Shown piece after piece: positions 23,655 through 36,020 of a stretch of DNA of 64,000 nt. Position 1 is the first letter of the stretch. Each line of letters opens with the position of its first letter. The position numbers were made by a program, and so were the translations under genes. Origin of the DNA: Hydractinia symbiolongicarpus (lineage: Eukaryota > Cnidaria > Hydrozoa > Anthoathecata > Hydractiniidae); the NCBI RefSeq assembly GCF_029227915.1, contig NC_079887.1, positions 2,976,001-3,040,000 of the forward strand. The letters are read 5' to 3'. The notes under the pieces are model-generated. The model did not search any database. It was not told the origin of the DNA and saw only the letters and a list, made by a program, of their open reading frames with translations.

Positions 23655-26600
23655 TTTTTCACCACTAAAACGCATGAGACTTGTAGTTTTCAAAAATGTT
23701 TTCATTTTTGATGAGACGCTGAATAAAAGAAGTTTAATCGCCGGCAAACGAAAACCTGCGATTTCCCGTAAATCCCGGACTCGACACGTATACTCAAAAG
23801 TATACAAAGAAAGTACCCGGGGTGTAAACTCATTTCCCGAACAATTTTTTAAATTATTATTTCACCACTAAAGCCCATGAGACTTGTAGTTTTTAAAAAT
23901 GTTTTCATTTTTGATGAGACGCTGAATAAAAGAAGTTTAATCGCCGGCAAACGAAAACCCGCGACTTCCCGTAAATCCCGGACTCGGCCCGTATAGTCAA
24001 AAGTATACAAAGAAAGTACCCAGGGAGTAAACTCATTTCCCGAACGATTTTTTAAATTATTATTTCACCACTAAAGCCCATGAGACTTGTAGTATTTAAA
24101 AATATTTTCATTTTTGATGAGACGCTGAATAAAAGAAGTTTAATCGCCGGCAAACGAAAACCCGCGACTTCCCGTAAATCCCGGACTCGGCCCGTATAGT
24201 CAAAAGTATACAAAGAAAGTACCCAGGGAGTAAACTCATTTCCCGAACGATTTTTTAAATTATTTTTTCACCACTAAAACGCATGAGACTTGTAGTTTTC
24301 AAAAATGTTTTCATTTTTGATGAGACGCTGAATAAAAGAAGTTTAATCGCCGGCAAACGAAAACCTGCGATTTCCCGTAAATCCCGGATTCGGCCCGTAT
24401 AGTCAAAAGTACACAAAGAGAGTACCCAGGGTGTAAACTCATTTCCCGAACGATTTTTAAATTATTTTTTCACCACTAAAACGCATGAGACTTGTAGTTT
24501 TCAAAAATGTTTTCATTTTTGATGAGACGCTGAATAAAAGAAGTTTAATCGCCGGCAAACGAAAACCTGCGATTTCCCGTAAATCCCGTACTCGGCCCGT
24601 ATAGTCAAAAGTATACAAAGAAAGTACCCAGGGAGTAAACTCATTTCCCAAACGATTTTTTAAATTATTATTTCACCACTAAAGCCCATGAGACTTGTAG
24701 TTTTTAAAAATGTTTTCATTTTTGATGAGACGCTGAATAAAAGAAGTTTAATCGCCGCCAAACGAAAACCCGCAATTTCCCGTAAATCCCGGTCTCGGCC
24801 CATATAGTCAAAAGTATACAAGGAAAGTACCCAGTGAGTAAACTCATTTCCCAAACGAATTTTTAAATTATTTTTTCACCACTAAAACGCATGAGACTTG
24901 TAGTTTTCAAAAATGTTTTCATTTTTGATGAGACGCTGAATAAAAGAAGTTTAATCGCCGGCAAACGAAAACCTGCGATTTCCCGTAAATCCCGGACTCG
25001 ACACGTATAGTCAAAAGTATACAAAGAAAGTACCCGGGGTGTAAACTCATTTCCCGAACAATTTTTTAAATTAATATTTCACCACTAAAGACCATGAGAC
25101 TTGTAGTTTTTAAAAATGTTTTCATTTTTGATGAGACGCTGAATAAAAGAAGTTTAATCGCCGGCAAACGAAAACCCGCGATTTCCCGTAAATCCCGGAC
25201 TCGGCCCGTATAGTCAAAAGTATACAAGAAAAGTACCCAGTGAGTAAACTCATTTCCCGAACGAATTTTTAAATTATTTTTTCACCACTAAAACGCATGA
25301 AACTTGTAGTTTTCAAAAATGTTTTTATTTTTGATGAGACGCTGAATAAAAGAAGTTTAATCGCCGGCAAACGAAAACCTGCGATTTCCCGTAAATCCCG
25401 GACTCGGCCCGTATAGTCAAAAGTATACAAAGAGAGTACCCTGTGAGTAAACTCATTTCCAAAACGATTTTTTAAATTATCTTTTCACCACTAAAACGCT
25501 TCAGACTTGTAGATTTTAAAAATGTTTTCATTTTTGATGAGACGCTAAATAAAAGAAGTTTAATCGCCGGCAAACGAAAACCCGCCATTTCCCGTAAACC
25601 CTGGACTCGGCCATCATAGTCAAAAGTATACAAAGAAAGTACCCAGGGTGTAAACTCATTTCCCGAACGATTTTTTAAATTATTATTTCACCACTAAAGC
25701 CCATGAGACTTGTAGTATTTAAAAATATTTTCATTTTTGATGAGACGCTGAATAAAAGAAGTTTAATCGCCGGCAAACGAAAACCCGCGATTTCCCGTAA
25801 ATCCCGGACTCGGCCCGTATAGTCAAAAGTATACAAAAAAAGTACCCAGTGAGTAAACTCATTTCCCGAACGAATTTTTAAATTATTTTTTCACCACTAA
25901 AACGCATGAGACTTGTAGTTTTCAAAAATGTTTTCATTTTTGATGAGACGCTGAATAAAAGAAATTTAATCGCCGGCAAACGAAAACCTGCGATTTCCCG
26001 TAAATCCCGGACTCGGCCCGTATAGTCAAAACTATACAAAGAGAGTACCCAGGGTGTAAACTCATTTCCCGAACGATTTTTTAAATTATTTTTTCACCAC
26101 TAAAACGCATGAGACTTGTAGTTTTCAAAAATGTTTTCATTTTTGATGAGACGCTGAATAAAAGAAGTTTAATCGCCTGCAAACGAAAACCTGCAATTTC
26201 CCGTAAATCCCGGACTCGGACCGTATAGTCAAAAGCATACAAAGAAAGTACCCAGGGAGTAAACTCATTTCCCAAACGATTTTTTAAATTATTATTTCAC
26301 CACTAAAGCCCATGAGACTTGTAGTTTTTAAAAATGTTTTCATTTTTGATGAGACGCTGAATAAAAGAAGTTTAATCGCCGGCAAACGAAAACCCGCGAT
26401 TTCCCGTAAATCCCGAACTCGGCCCGTATAGTCAAAAGTATACAAGAAAAGTACCCAGTGAGTAAACTCATTTCCCGAACAAATTTTTAAATTATTTTTT
26501 CACCAGTAAAACGCATGAGACTTGTAGTTTTCAAAAATGTTTTCATTTTTGATGAGACGCTAAATAAAAGAAGTTTAATCGCCGGCAAACGAAAACCCGC

Positions 26601-27104
26601 CATTTCCCGTAAATCCCGGACTCGGCCATCATAGTCAAAAGTATACAAAGAAAGTACCCAGGGTGTAAACTCATTTCCCGAACAATTTTTTAAATTATTA
26701 TTTCACCACTAAAGCCCATGAGACTTGTAGTATTTAAAAATATTTTCATTTTTGATGAGACGCTGAATAAAAGAAGTTTAATCGCCGGCAAACGAAAACC
26801 CAAGACTTCCCGTAAATCCCGGACTCGGCCCGAATAGTCAAAAGTATACAAAGAAAGTACCCAGGGAGTAAACTCATTTCCCGAACGATTTTTTAAATTA
26901 TTTTTTCACCACTAAAACGCATGAGACTTGTAGTTTTTAAAAATGTTTTTATTTTTGATGAGACGCTGAATAAAAGAAGTTTAATCGCCGGCAAACGAAA
27001 ACCTGCGATTTCCCGTAAATCCCGGACTCGGCCCGTATAGTCAAAAGTATACAAAGAGAGTACCCAGGGTGTAAACTCATTTCCCGAACGATTTTTTAAA
27101 TTAC
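23655..27104 (+). repeat. 17-mer segmental duplication copy 2, 3,450 bp
   Basis: Directly abuts copy 1. Identity runs another 66 bp, to 27,170, into the right flank, because that flank starts with the same monomer sequence. At 27,171 it changes ('gctaaat' against 'gctgaat'). Seventeen monomers of 203 bp would be 3,451 bp, so the unit is one base short. Confidence 0.93.
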
Positions 27105-27460
27105 TTTTTCACCACTAAAACGCATGAGACTTGTAGTTTTCAAAAATGTTTTCATTTTTGATGAGACGCTAAATAAAAGAAGTTTAATGGCCGGCAAACG
27201 AAAACCCGCCATTTCCCGTAAACCCCGGACTCGGCCCGCATAGTCAAAAGTATACAAAGAAAGTACCCAGGGTGTAAACTCATTTCCCGAACGATTTTTT
27301 AAATTATTATTTCACCACTAAAGCCCATGAGACTTGTAGTATTTAAAAATACTTTCATTTTTGATGAGACGCTGAATAAAAGAAGTTTAATCGCCGGCAA
27401 ACAAAAACCCGCGATTTCCCGTAAATCCCGGGCTTGGCCCGTATAGTCGAATGTATACAA
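27105..27460 (+). repeat. Transition monomers
   Basis: About two monomers between the 17-mer duplication and the tetramer domain: a 'gctaaataaaag' monomer with 'taatggccgg' and 'cccgcatag', and a 'tatttaaaaatac' monomer that ends in 'gggcttggcccg'. Confidence 0.6.
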
Positions 27461-30400
27461 AGAAAGTACCCAGGAAGTAAACTCATTTCCCGAACGATTT
27501 TTTAAATTTTTTTTCACCACTAAAACGCATGAGACTTGTAGTTTTCAAAAATGTTTTCATTTTTGATGAGACGCTTAATGAAAGAGGTTTAATCGCCGGC
27601 AAACGAAAACCCGCGATTTCCCCGGGCTTTGCCCGTATAGTCGAATGTATACAAAGAAAGTACCCTGTGAATAAACTCATTTCCAGAACGATTTTTCAAA
27701 TTATTTTTTCACCACTAAAACGCATAAGACTTGTAGTTTTCAAAAATGTTTTCATTTCTGATGAGACGCTGAATAAAAGAAACTTAATCGCCGGCAAACG
27801 AAAACCCGCGATTTCCCGTATATCCCGGGCTTGGCCCGTATAGTCAAAAAAATACAAAGATAGTACCGAGGGAGTAAACTCATTTCCCGAACGATTTTTT
27901 AATTCATTTTTTCACCACTAAAACGCATGAGACTTGTAGTTTTCAAAAAAGTTTTCATTTTTGATGAGACGATGAATAAAAGAAGTTTAATCGCCGGCAA
28001 ACGAAAACCTGCGATTTCCCGTAAATCCCGGACTCGGCCCGTATAGTCAAAAGTATACAAGGAAAGTACCCAGGGAGTAAACTAATTTCCCAAACGATTT
28101 TTTAAATTATTATTTCACCACTAAAGCCCATGAGACTTGTAGTTTTTAAAAATGTTTTCATTTTTGATGAGACGCTGAATAAAAGAAGTTTAATCGCCGG
28201 CAAACGAATACCCGCGATTTCCCGTAAATCCCGGACTCGGCCCGTATAGTCAAAAGTATACAAAGAAAGTACCCAGGGAGTAAATTCATTTCCCGAACAA
28301 TTTTTTAAATTATTTTTTCACCACTAAAACGCATGAGACTTGTAGTTTTCAAAAATGTTTTCATTTTTGATGAGACGCTTAATGAAAGAGGTTTAATCGC
28401 CGGCAAACGAAAACCCGCGATTTCCCCGGGCTTTGCCCGTATAGTCGAATGTATACAAAGAAAGTACCCTGTGAATAAACTCATTTCCAGAACGATTTTT
28501 TAAATTATTTTTTCACCACTAAAACGCATAAGACTTGTAGTTTTCAAAAATGTTTTCATTTCTGATGTGAGGCTGAATAAAAGAAGTTTAATCGCCGGCA
28601 AACGAAAACCCGCGATTTCCCGTATATCCCGGGCTTGGCCCGTATAGTCAAAAGTATACAAAGATAGTACCGAGGGAGTAAACTCATTTCCCGAACGATT
28701 TTTTAATTCATTTTTTCACCACTAAAACGCATGAGACTTGTAGTTTTCAAAAAAGTTTTCATTTTTGATGAGACGATGAATAAAAGAAGTTTAATCGCCG
28801 GCAAACGAAAACCTGCGATTTCCCGTAAATCCCGGACTCGGCCCGTATAGTCAAAAGTATACAAGGAAAGTACCCAGGGAGTAAACTAATTTCCCAAACG
28901 ATTTTTTAAATTATTATTTCAACACTAAAGCCCATGAGACTTGTAGTTTTTAAAAATGTTTTCATTTTTGATGAGACGCTGAATAAAAGAAGTTTAATCG
29001 CCGGCAAAAGAATACCCGCGATTTCCCGTAAATCCCGGACTCGGCCCGTATAGTCAAAAGTATACAAAGAAAGTACCCAGGGAGTAAATTCATTTCCCGA
29101 ACGATTTTTTAAATTATTTTTTCACCACTAAAACGCATGAGACTTGTAGTTTGCAAAAATGTTTTCATTTTTGATGAGACGCTTAATGAAAGAGGTTTAA
29201 TCGCCGGCAAACGAAAACCCGCGATTTCGCCGGGCTTTGCCCGTATAGTCGAATGTATACAAAGAAAGTACCCTGTGAATAAACTCATTTCCAGAACGAT
29301 TTTTTAAATTATTTTTTCACCACTAAAACGCATAAGACTTGTAGTTTTCAAAAATGTTTTCATTTCTGATGAGACGCTGAATAAAAGAAGTTTAATCGCC
29401 GGCAAACGAAAACCCGCGATTTCCAGTATATCCCGGGCTTGGCCCGTATAGTCAAAAGTATACAAAGATAGTACCGAGGGAGTAAACTCATTTCCCGAAC
29501 GATTTTTTAATTCATTTTTTCACCACTAAAACGCATGAGACTTGTAGTTTTCAAAAATGTTTTCATTTCTGATGTGACGCTGAATAAAAGAAGTTTAATC
29601 GCCGGCAAACGAAAACCCGCGATTTCCCGTATATCCCGGGCTTGGCCCGTATAGTCAAAAGTATACAAAGATAGTACCGAGGGAGTAAACTCATTTCCCG
29701 AACGATTTTTTAATTCATTTTTTCACCACTAAAACGCATGAGACTTGTAGTTTTCATAAAAGTTTTCATTTTTGATGAGACGATGAATAAAAGAAGTTTA
29801 ATCGCCGGCAAACGAAAACCTGCGATTTCCCGTAAATCCCGGACTCGGCCCGTATAGTCAAAAGTATACAAGGAAAGTACCCAGGGAGTAAACTAATTTC
29901 CCAAACGATTTTTTAAATTATTATTTCAACACTAAAGCCCATGAGACTTGTAGTTTTTAAAAATGTTTTCATTTTTGATGAGACGCTGAATAAAAGAAGT
30001 TTAATCGCCGGCAAAAGAATACCCGCGATTTCCCGTAAATCCCGGACTCGGCCCGTATAGTCAAAAGTATACAAAGAAAGTACCCAGGGAGTAAATTCAT
30101 TTCCCGAACGATTTTTTAAATTATTTTTTCACCACTAAAACGCATGAGACTTGTAGTTTGCAAAAATGTTTTCATTTTTGATGAGACGCTTAATGAAAGA
30201 GGTTTAATCGCCGGCAAACGAAAACCCGCGATTTCGCCGGGCTTTGCCCGTATAGTCGAATGTATACAAAGAAAGTACCCTGTGAATAAACTCATTTCCA
30301 GAACGATTTTTTAAATTATTTTTTCACCACTAAAACGCATAAGACTTGTAGTTTTCAAAAATGTTTTCATTTCTGATGAGACGCTGAATAAAAGAAGTTT

Positions 30401-30880
30401 AATCGCCGGCAAACGAAAACCCGCGATTTCCAGTATATCCCGGGCTTGGCCCGTATAGTCAAAAGTATACAAAGATAGTACCGAGGGAGTAAACTCATTT
30501 CCCGAACGATTTTTTAATTCATTTTTTCACCACTAAAACGCATGAGACTTGTAGTTTTCAAAAAAGTTTTCATTTTTGATGAGACGCTGAATAAAAGAAG
30601 TTTAATCGCCGGCAAACAAAAACCCGCGACTTCCCGTAAATCCCGGACTCTGCCCGTATAGTCAAAAGTATACAAAGAAATTACCCAGGGAGTAAACTCA
30701 TTTCCCGAACGATTTTTTAAATTATTTTTTCACCATTAAAACGCATGAGACTTGTAGTTTTCAAAAATTTTTCATTTTTGATGAGACGCTGAATAAAAGA
30801 AGTTTAATCGCCGGCAAACGAAATCCCGCGATTTCCCGTAAATCCCGGGCTTGGCCCGTATAGTCGAATGTATACAAAGA
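27460..30880 (+). repeat. Composite HOR copy 1, 3,417 bp (17 monomers)
   Basis: Built from tetramers of about 804 bp. In order they hold a 195-bp monomer, a 'catttctgatg' monomer with 'cgtatatcccggg' and 'gatagtaccgag', a 'ttaattcattttttc' monomer with 'caaaaaagtttt' and 'gacgatgaat', and an 'aaagcccatgag' monomer with 'aatacccgcg' and 'gtaaattcat'. One unit has an extra monomer (about 29,540-29,745, 'gatgtgacgctg'), making a 1,007-bp pentamer. The block recurs at +3,417: 'gaagtaaactcatttcccg' at about 27,474 and 30,891; 'caacactaaagccc' at about 28,920 and 32,337. Confidence 0.82.
27515..27709 (+). repeat. 195-bp deletion monomer (first of seven)
   Basis: The C-rich centre reads 'gatttccccgggctttgccc' where full-length relatives read 'gatttcccgtaaatcccggg'; 8 bp between C runs are missing. 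Exactly 195 bp separate the flanking 'caccac' motifs. The other six are at 28,319-28,513, 29,123-29,317, 30,130-30,324, 30,932-31,126, 31,736-31,930 and 32,539-32,733. The third and fourth have 'tttcgccgggc'. I saw this form nowhere else in the window. Because 195 is a multiple of three, spurious reading frames cross this monomer without a shift. Confidence 0.9.
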
Positions 30881-33340
30881 AAGTACCCAGGAAGTAAACT
30901 CATTTCCCGAACGATTTTTTAAATTTTTTTTCACCACTAAAACGCATGAGACTTGTAGTTTTCAAAAATGTTTTCATTTTTGATGAGACGCTTAATGAAA
31001 GAGGTTTAATCGCCGGCAAACGAAAACCCGCGATTTCCCCGGGCTTTGCCCGTATAGTCGAATGTATACAAAGAAAGTACCCTGTGAATAAACTCATTTC
31101 CAGAACGATTTTTTAAATTATTTTTTCACCACTAAAACGCATAAGACTTGTAGTTTTCAAAAATGTTTTCATTTCTGATGAGATGCTGAAAAAAAGAAAC
31201 TTAATCGCCGGCAAACGAAAACCAGCGATTTCCCGTATATCCCGGGCTTGGCCTGTATAGTCAAAAGTATACAAAGATAGTAACGAGAGAGTAAACTCAT
31301 TTCCCGAACGATTTTTTAATTCATTTTTTCACCACTAAAACGCATGAGACTTGTAGTTTTCAAAAAAGTTTTCATTTTTGATGAGACGATGAATAAAAGA
31401 AGTTTAATCGCCGGCAAACGAAAACATGCGATTTCCCGTAAATCCCGGACTCGGCCCGTATAGTCAAAAGTATACAAGGAAAGTACCCAGGGAGTAAACT
31501 AATTTCCCAAACGATTTTTTAAATTATTATTTCACCACTAAAGCCCATGAGACTTGTAGTTTTTAAAAATGTTTTCATTTTTGATGAGACGCTGAATAAA
31601 AGAAGTTTAATCGCCGGCAAACGAATACCCGCGATTTCCCGTAAATCCCGGACTCGGCCCGTATAGTCAAAAGTATACAAAGAAAGTACCCAGGGAGTAA
31701 ATTCATTTCCCGAACAATTTTTTAAATTATTTTTTCACCACTAAAACGCATGAGACTTGTAGTTTTCAAAAATGTTTTCATTTTTGATGAGACGCTTAAT
31801 GAAAGAGGTTTAATCGCCGGCAAACGAAAACCCGCGATTTCCCCGGGCTTTGCCCGTATAGTCGAATGTATACAAAGAAAGTACCCTGTGAATAAACTCA
31901 CTTCCAGAACGATTTATTAAATTATCTTTTCACCAATAAAACGCATAAGACTTGTAGTTTTCAAAAATGTTTTCATTTCTGATGTGACGCTGAATAAAAG
32001 AAGTTTAATCGCCGGCAAACGAAAACCCGCGATTTCCCGTATATCCCGGGCTTGGCCCATATAGTCAAAAGTATACAAAGATAGTACCGAGGGAGTAAAC
32101 TCATTTCCCGAACGATTTTTTAATTCATTTTTTCACCACTAAAACGCATGAGACTTGTAGTTTTCAAAAAAGTTTTCATTTTTGATGAGACGATGAATAA
32201 AAGAAGTTTAATCGCCGGCAAACGAAAACCTGCGATTTCCCGTAAATCCCGGACTCGGCCCGTATAGTCAAAAGTATACAAGGAAAGTACCCAGGGAGTA
32301 AACTAATTTCCCAAACGATTTTTTAAATTATTATTTCAACACTAAAGCCCATGAGACTTGTAGTTTTTAAAAATGTTTTCATTTTTGATGAGACGCTGAA
32401 TAAAAGAAGTTTAATCGCCGGCAAACGAATACCCGCGATTTCCCGTAAATCCCGGACTCGGCCCGTATAGTCAAAAGTATACAAAGAAAGTACCCAGGGA
32501 GTAAATTCATTTCCCGAACGATTTTTAAATTATTTTTTCACCACTAAAACGCATGAGACTTGTAGTTTTCAAAAATGTTTTCATTTTTGATGAGACGCTT
32601 AATGAAAGAGGTTTAATCGCCGGCAAACGAAAACCCGCGATTTCCCCGGGCTTTGCCCGTATAGTCGAATGTATACAAAGAAAGTACCCTGTGAATAAAC
32701 TCATTTCCAGAACGATTTTTTAAATTATTTTTTCACCACTAAAACGCATAAGACTTGTAGTTTTCAAAAATGTTTTCATTTCTGATGAGACGCTGAATAA
32801 AAGAAGTTTAATCGCCGGCAAACGAAAACCCGCGATTTCCCGTATATCCCGGGCTTGGCCCGTATAGTCAAAAGTATACAAAGATAGTACCGAGGGAGTA
32901 AACTCATTTCCCGAACGATTTTTTAATTCATTTTTTCACCACTAAAACGCATGAGACTTGTAGTTTTCAAAAAAGTTTTCATTTTTGATGAGACGATGAA
33001 TAAAAGAAGTTTAATCGCCGGCAAACGAAAACCTGCGATTTCCCGTAAATCCCGGACTCGGCCCGTATAGTCAAAAGTATACAAGGAAAGTACCCAGGGA
33101 GTAAACTAATTTCCCAAACGATTTTTTAAATTATTATTTCACCACTAAAGCCCATGAGACTTGTTGTTTTTAAAAATGTTTTCATTTTTGATGAGACGCT
33201 GAATAAAAGAAGTTTAATCGCCGGCAAACGAATACCCGCGATTTCCCGTAAATCCCGGACTCGGCCCGTATAGTCAAAAGTATACAAAGAAAGTACCCAG
33301 GGAGTAAATTCATTTCCCGAACGATTTTTTAAATTATTTT
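30881..33340 (+). repeat. Composite HOR copy 2 (partial) and tetramers
   Basis: Collinear with copy 1 at +3,417 for about 2.1 kb. It diverges near 32,970, where copy 1 enters its extra 'gatgtgacgctg' monomer and this copy continues with the 'gacgatgaat' monomer. The tetramer pattern ends by about 33,340, where 'gttttcagaaatcttttc' monomers begin. Confidence 0.78.
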
Positions 33341-33590
33341 TTCACCACTAAAACGCATGAGACTTGTAGTTTTCAGAAATCTTTTCATTTTTGATGAGAC
33401 GCTTAATGAAAGTGGTTTAATCGCCGGCAAACGAAAACCTGCGATTTCCCGTAAATCTCGGACTCGGCCCGTATAGTCAAAAGTATACAAAGAAAGTACC
33501 CAGGGAGTAAACTCATTTCCCAAACGAATTTTTAAAATATTTTTTCACCACTAAACCGCATGAGACTTGTAGTTTTTAAAAATGTTTTCA
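33340..33590 (+). repeat. Junction monomer with 'gaaatcttttc'
   Basis: A 'gcttaatgaaagtgg' monomer with 'cagaaatcttttc' (C for G in the usual 'aaatgtttt'), followed by 'ttaaaatattttttc' and 'ctaaaccgcatg'. This subtype becomes a regular HOR member from here to about 54 kb. Confidence 0.6.
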
Positions 33591-36020
33591 TTTTTGATGA
33601 GACGCTGAATAAAAGAAGTTTAATTGCCGGCAAACGAAAACCCGCGTCTTCCCGTAAATCCCGGACTCGGCCCGTATAGTCAAAAGTATACAAAGAAAGT
33701 ACCCAGGGTGTAAACTCATTTCCCGAACGATTTTTTAAATTATTATTTCACCACTAAAGCCCATGAGACTTGTAGTATTAAAAAATATTTTCATTTTTGA
33801 TGAGACGCTGAATAAAAGAAGTTTAATCGCCGGCAAACGAAAACCTGCGATTTCCCGTAAATCCCGGACTCGGCCGTATAGTCAAAAGTATACAAAGAAA
33901 GTACCCAGGGTGTAAACTCATTTCCCGAACAATTTTTTAAATTATTATTTCACCACTAAAGCCCATGAGACTTGTAGTATTTAAAAATATTTTCATTTTT
34001 GATGAGACGCTGAATAAAAGAAGTTTAATCGCCGGCAAACGAAAACCCGTGACTTCCCGTAAATCCCGGACTCGGCCCGTATAGTCAAAAGTATACAAAG
34101 AAAGTACCCAGGGAGTAAACTCATTTCCCGAACGATTTTTTAAATTATTTTTTCACCACTAAAACGCATGAGACTTGTAGTTTTTAAAAATGTTTTCATT
34201 TTAGATGAGACGCTGAATAAAAGAAGTTTAATTGCCGGCAAACGAAAACCCGCGTCTTCCCGTAAATCCCGGACTCGGCCCGTATAGTCAAAAGTATACA
34301 AAGAAAGTACCCAGGGAGTAAACTCATTTCCCAAACGATATTTTAAATTAATTTTCACCACTAAAACGCATAAGACTTGTAGTTTTCAGAAATCTTTTCA
34401 TTTTTGATGAGACGCTTAATGAAAGTGGTTTAATCGCCGGCAAACGAAAACCTGCGATTTCCCGTAAATCCCGGACTCGGCCCGTATAGTCAAAAGTATA
34501 GAAAGAAAGTACCCAGGCTGTAAACTCATTTCTCGAACGATTTTTTAAATTATTTTTTCACCACTAAAACGCATGAGACTTGTAGTTTTCAAAAATGTTT
34601 TCATTTTTGATGAGACGCTGAATAAAAGAAGTTTAATCGCCGGCAAACGAAAACCTGCGATTTCCCGTAAATCCCGGACTCGGCCCGTATAGTCAAAGGT
34701 ATACAAAGAAAGTTCCCAGGGAGTAAACTCATTTTCCAAAAGATTTCTTAAATTTATATTTTACCACTAAAGCCCATGAGACTTGTAGTTTTCAAAAATG
34801 TTTTCATTTTTGATGAGACGCTGAATAAAAGAAGTTTAATCGCCGGCAAACGAAAACCCGCGATTTCCCGTAAATCCCGGGCTTGGCACTTATAGTCGAA
34901 TGTATACAAAGAAAGTACCCTGTGAGTAAACTCATTTCTAGAACGATTTTTTAAATTATTTTTTCACCACTAAAGCCAATGAGACTTGTAGTTTTTAAAA
35001 ATGTTCTCATTTTTGATGAGACCCTGAATAAAAGAAGTTTAATCGCCGGCAAACGAAAACCCGCGATTTCCCGTAAATCCCGGCTTGGCCCGTATATTCA
35101 AAAGTATACAAAGAAAGTACCCAGGGAGTAAACTCATTTCCCGAACGATTTTTTAAATTATTTTTTCACCACTAAAACGCATGAGACTTGTAGTTTTCAA
35201 AAATGTTTTCATTTTTGATGAGACGCTGAATAAAAGAAGTTTAATTGCCGGCAAACGAAAACCCGCGTCTTGCCGTAAATCCCGGCTCGGCCCGTATAGT
35301 CAAAAGTATACAAAGAAAGTACCCAGGGTGTAAACTCATTTCCCGAACGATTTTTTAAATTATTATTTCACCACTAAAGCCCATGGGACTTGTAGTATTA
35401 AAAAATATTTTCATTTTTGATGAGACGCTGAATAAAAGAAGTTTAATCGCCGGCAAACGAAAACCTGCGATTTCCCGTAAATCCCGGACTCGGCCGTATA
35501 GTCAAAAGTATACAAAGAAAGTACCCAGGGAGTAAATTCATTTCCCGAACGATTTTTTAAATTATTTTTTCACCACTAAAACGCATGAGACTTGTAGTTT
35601 TCAGAAATCTTTTCATTTTTGATGAGACGCTTAATGAAAGTGGTTTAATCGCCGGCAAACGAAAACCTGCGATTTCCCGTAAATCTCGGACTCGGCCCGT
35701 ATAGTCAAAAGTATACAAAGAAAGTACCCAGGGTGTAAACTCATTTCTCGAACGATTTTTTAAATTATTTTTTCACCACTAAAACGCATGAGACTTGTAG
35801 TTTTCAAAAATGTTTTCCTTTTTGATGAGACGCTGAATAAAAAAAGTTTAATCGCCGGCAAACGAAAACCTGCGATTTCCCGTAAGTCCCGGACTCGGCC
35901 CGTATAGTCAAAAGTATACAAAGAAAGTACCCAGGGAGTAAACTCATTTCCCAAACGATTTTTTAAATTATTATTTCACCACTAAAGCCCATGGGACTTG
36001 TAGTATTAAAAAATATTTTC
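33590..36020 (+). repeat. 12-mer HOR copy 1, 2,431 bp
   Basis: Recurs at +2,431. The mark 'atgttctcatttttgatgag' with 'gaccctgaat' is at 35,001 and 37,432. Others are 'cggccgtatag' (one C lost), 'gtagtattaaaaaatatttt', 'cattttagatgag' (about 34,197 and 36,628), 'gtatagaaag' and 'ggcacttatagtcg' (about 34,885 and 37,316). The copies stay close from the start to about 35,530, then the last monomers differ ('gggagtaaattc' against 'gggtgtaaactc'). Confidence 0.83.

Noticed and set aside
20224-23871. Plus-strand 65-codon frame present twice with identical sequence
   Set aside because: The two instances are the two copies of the 3,450-bp duplication. Private changes ('ctcgacacgtatactc') removed a stop.
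27529-27843. Plus-strand frame of 104 codons
   Set aside because: It starts in the 195-bp monomer, whose length is a multiple of three, and so reads into the next monomer. It is a by-product of the 8-bp deletion.
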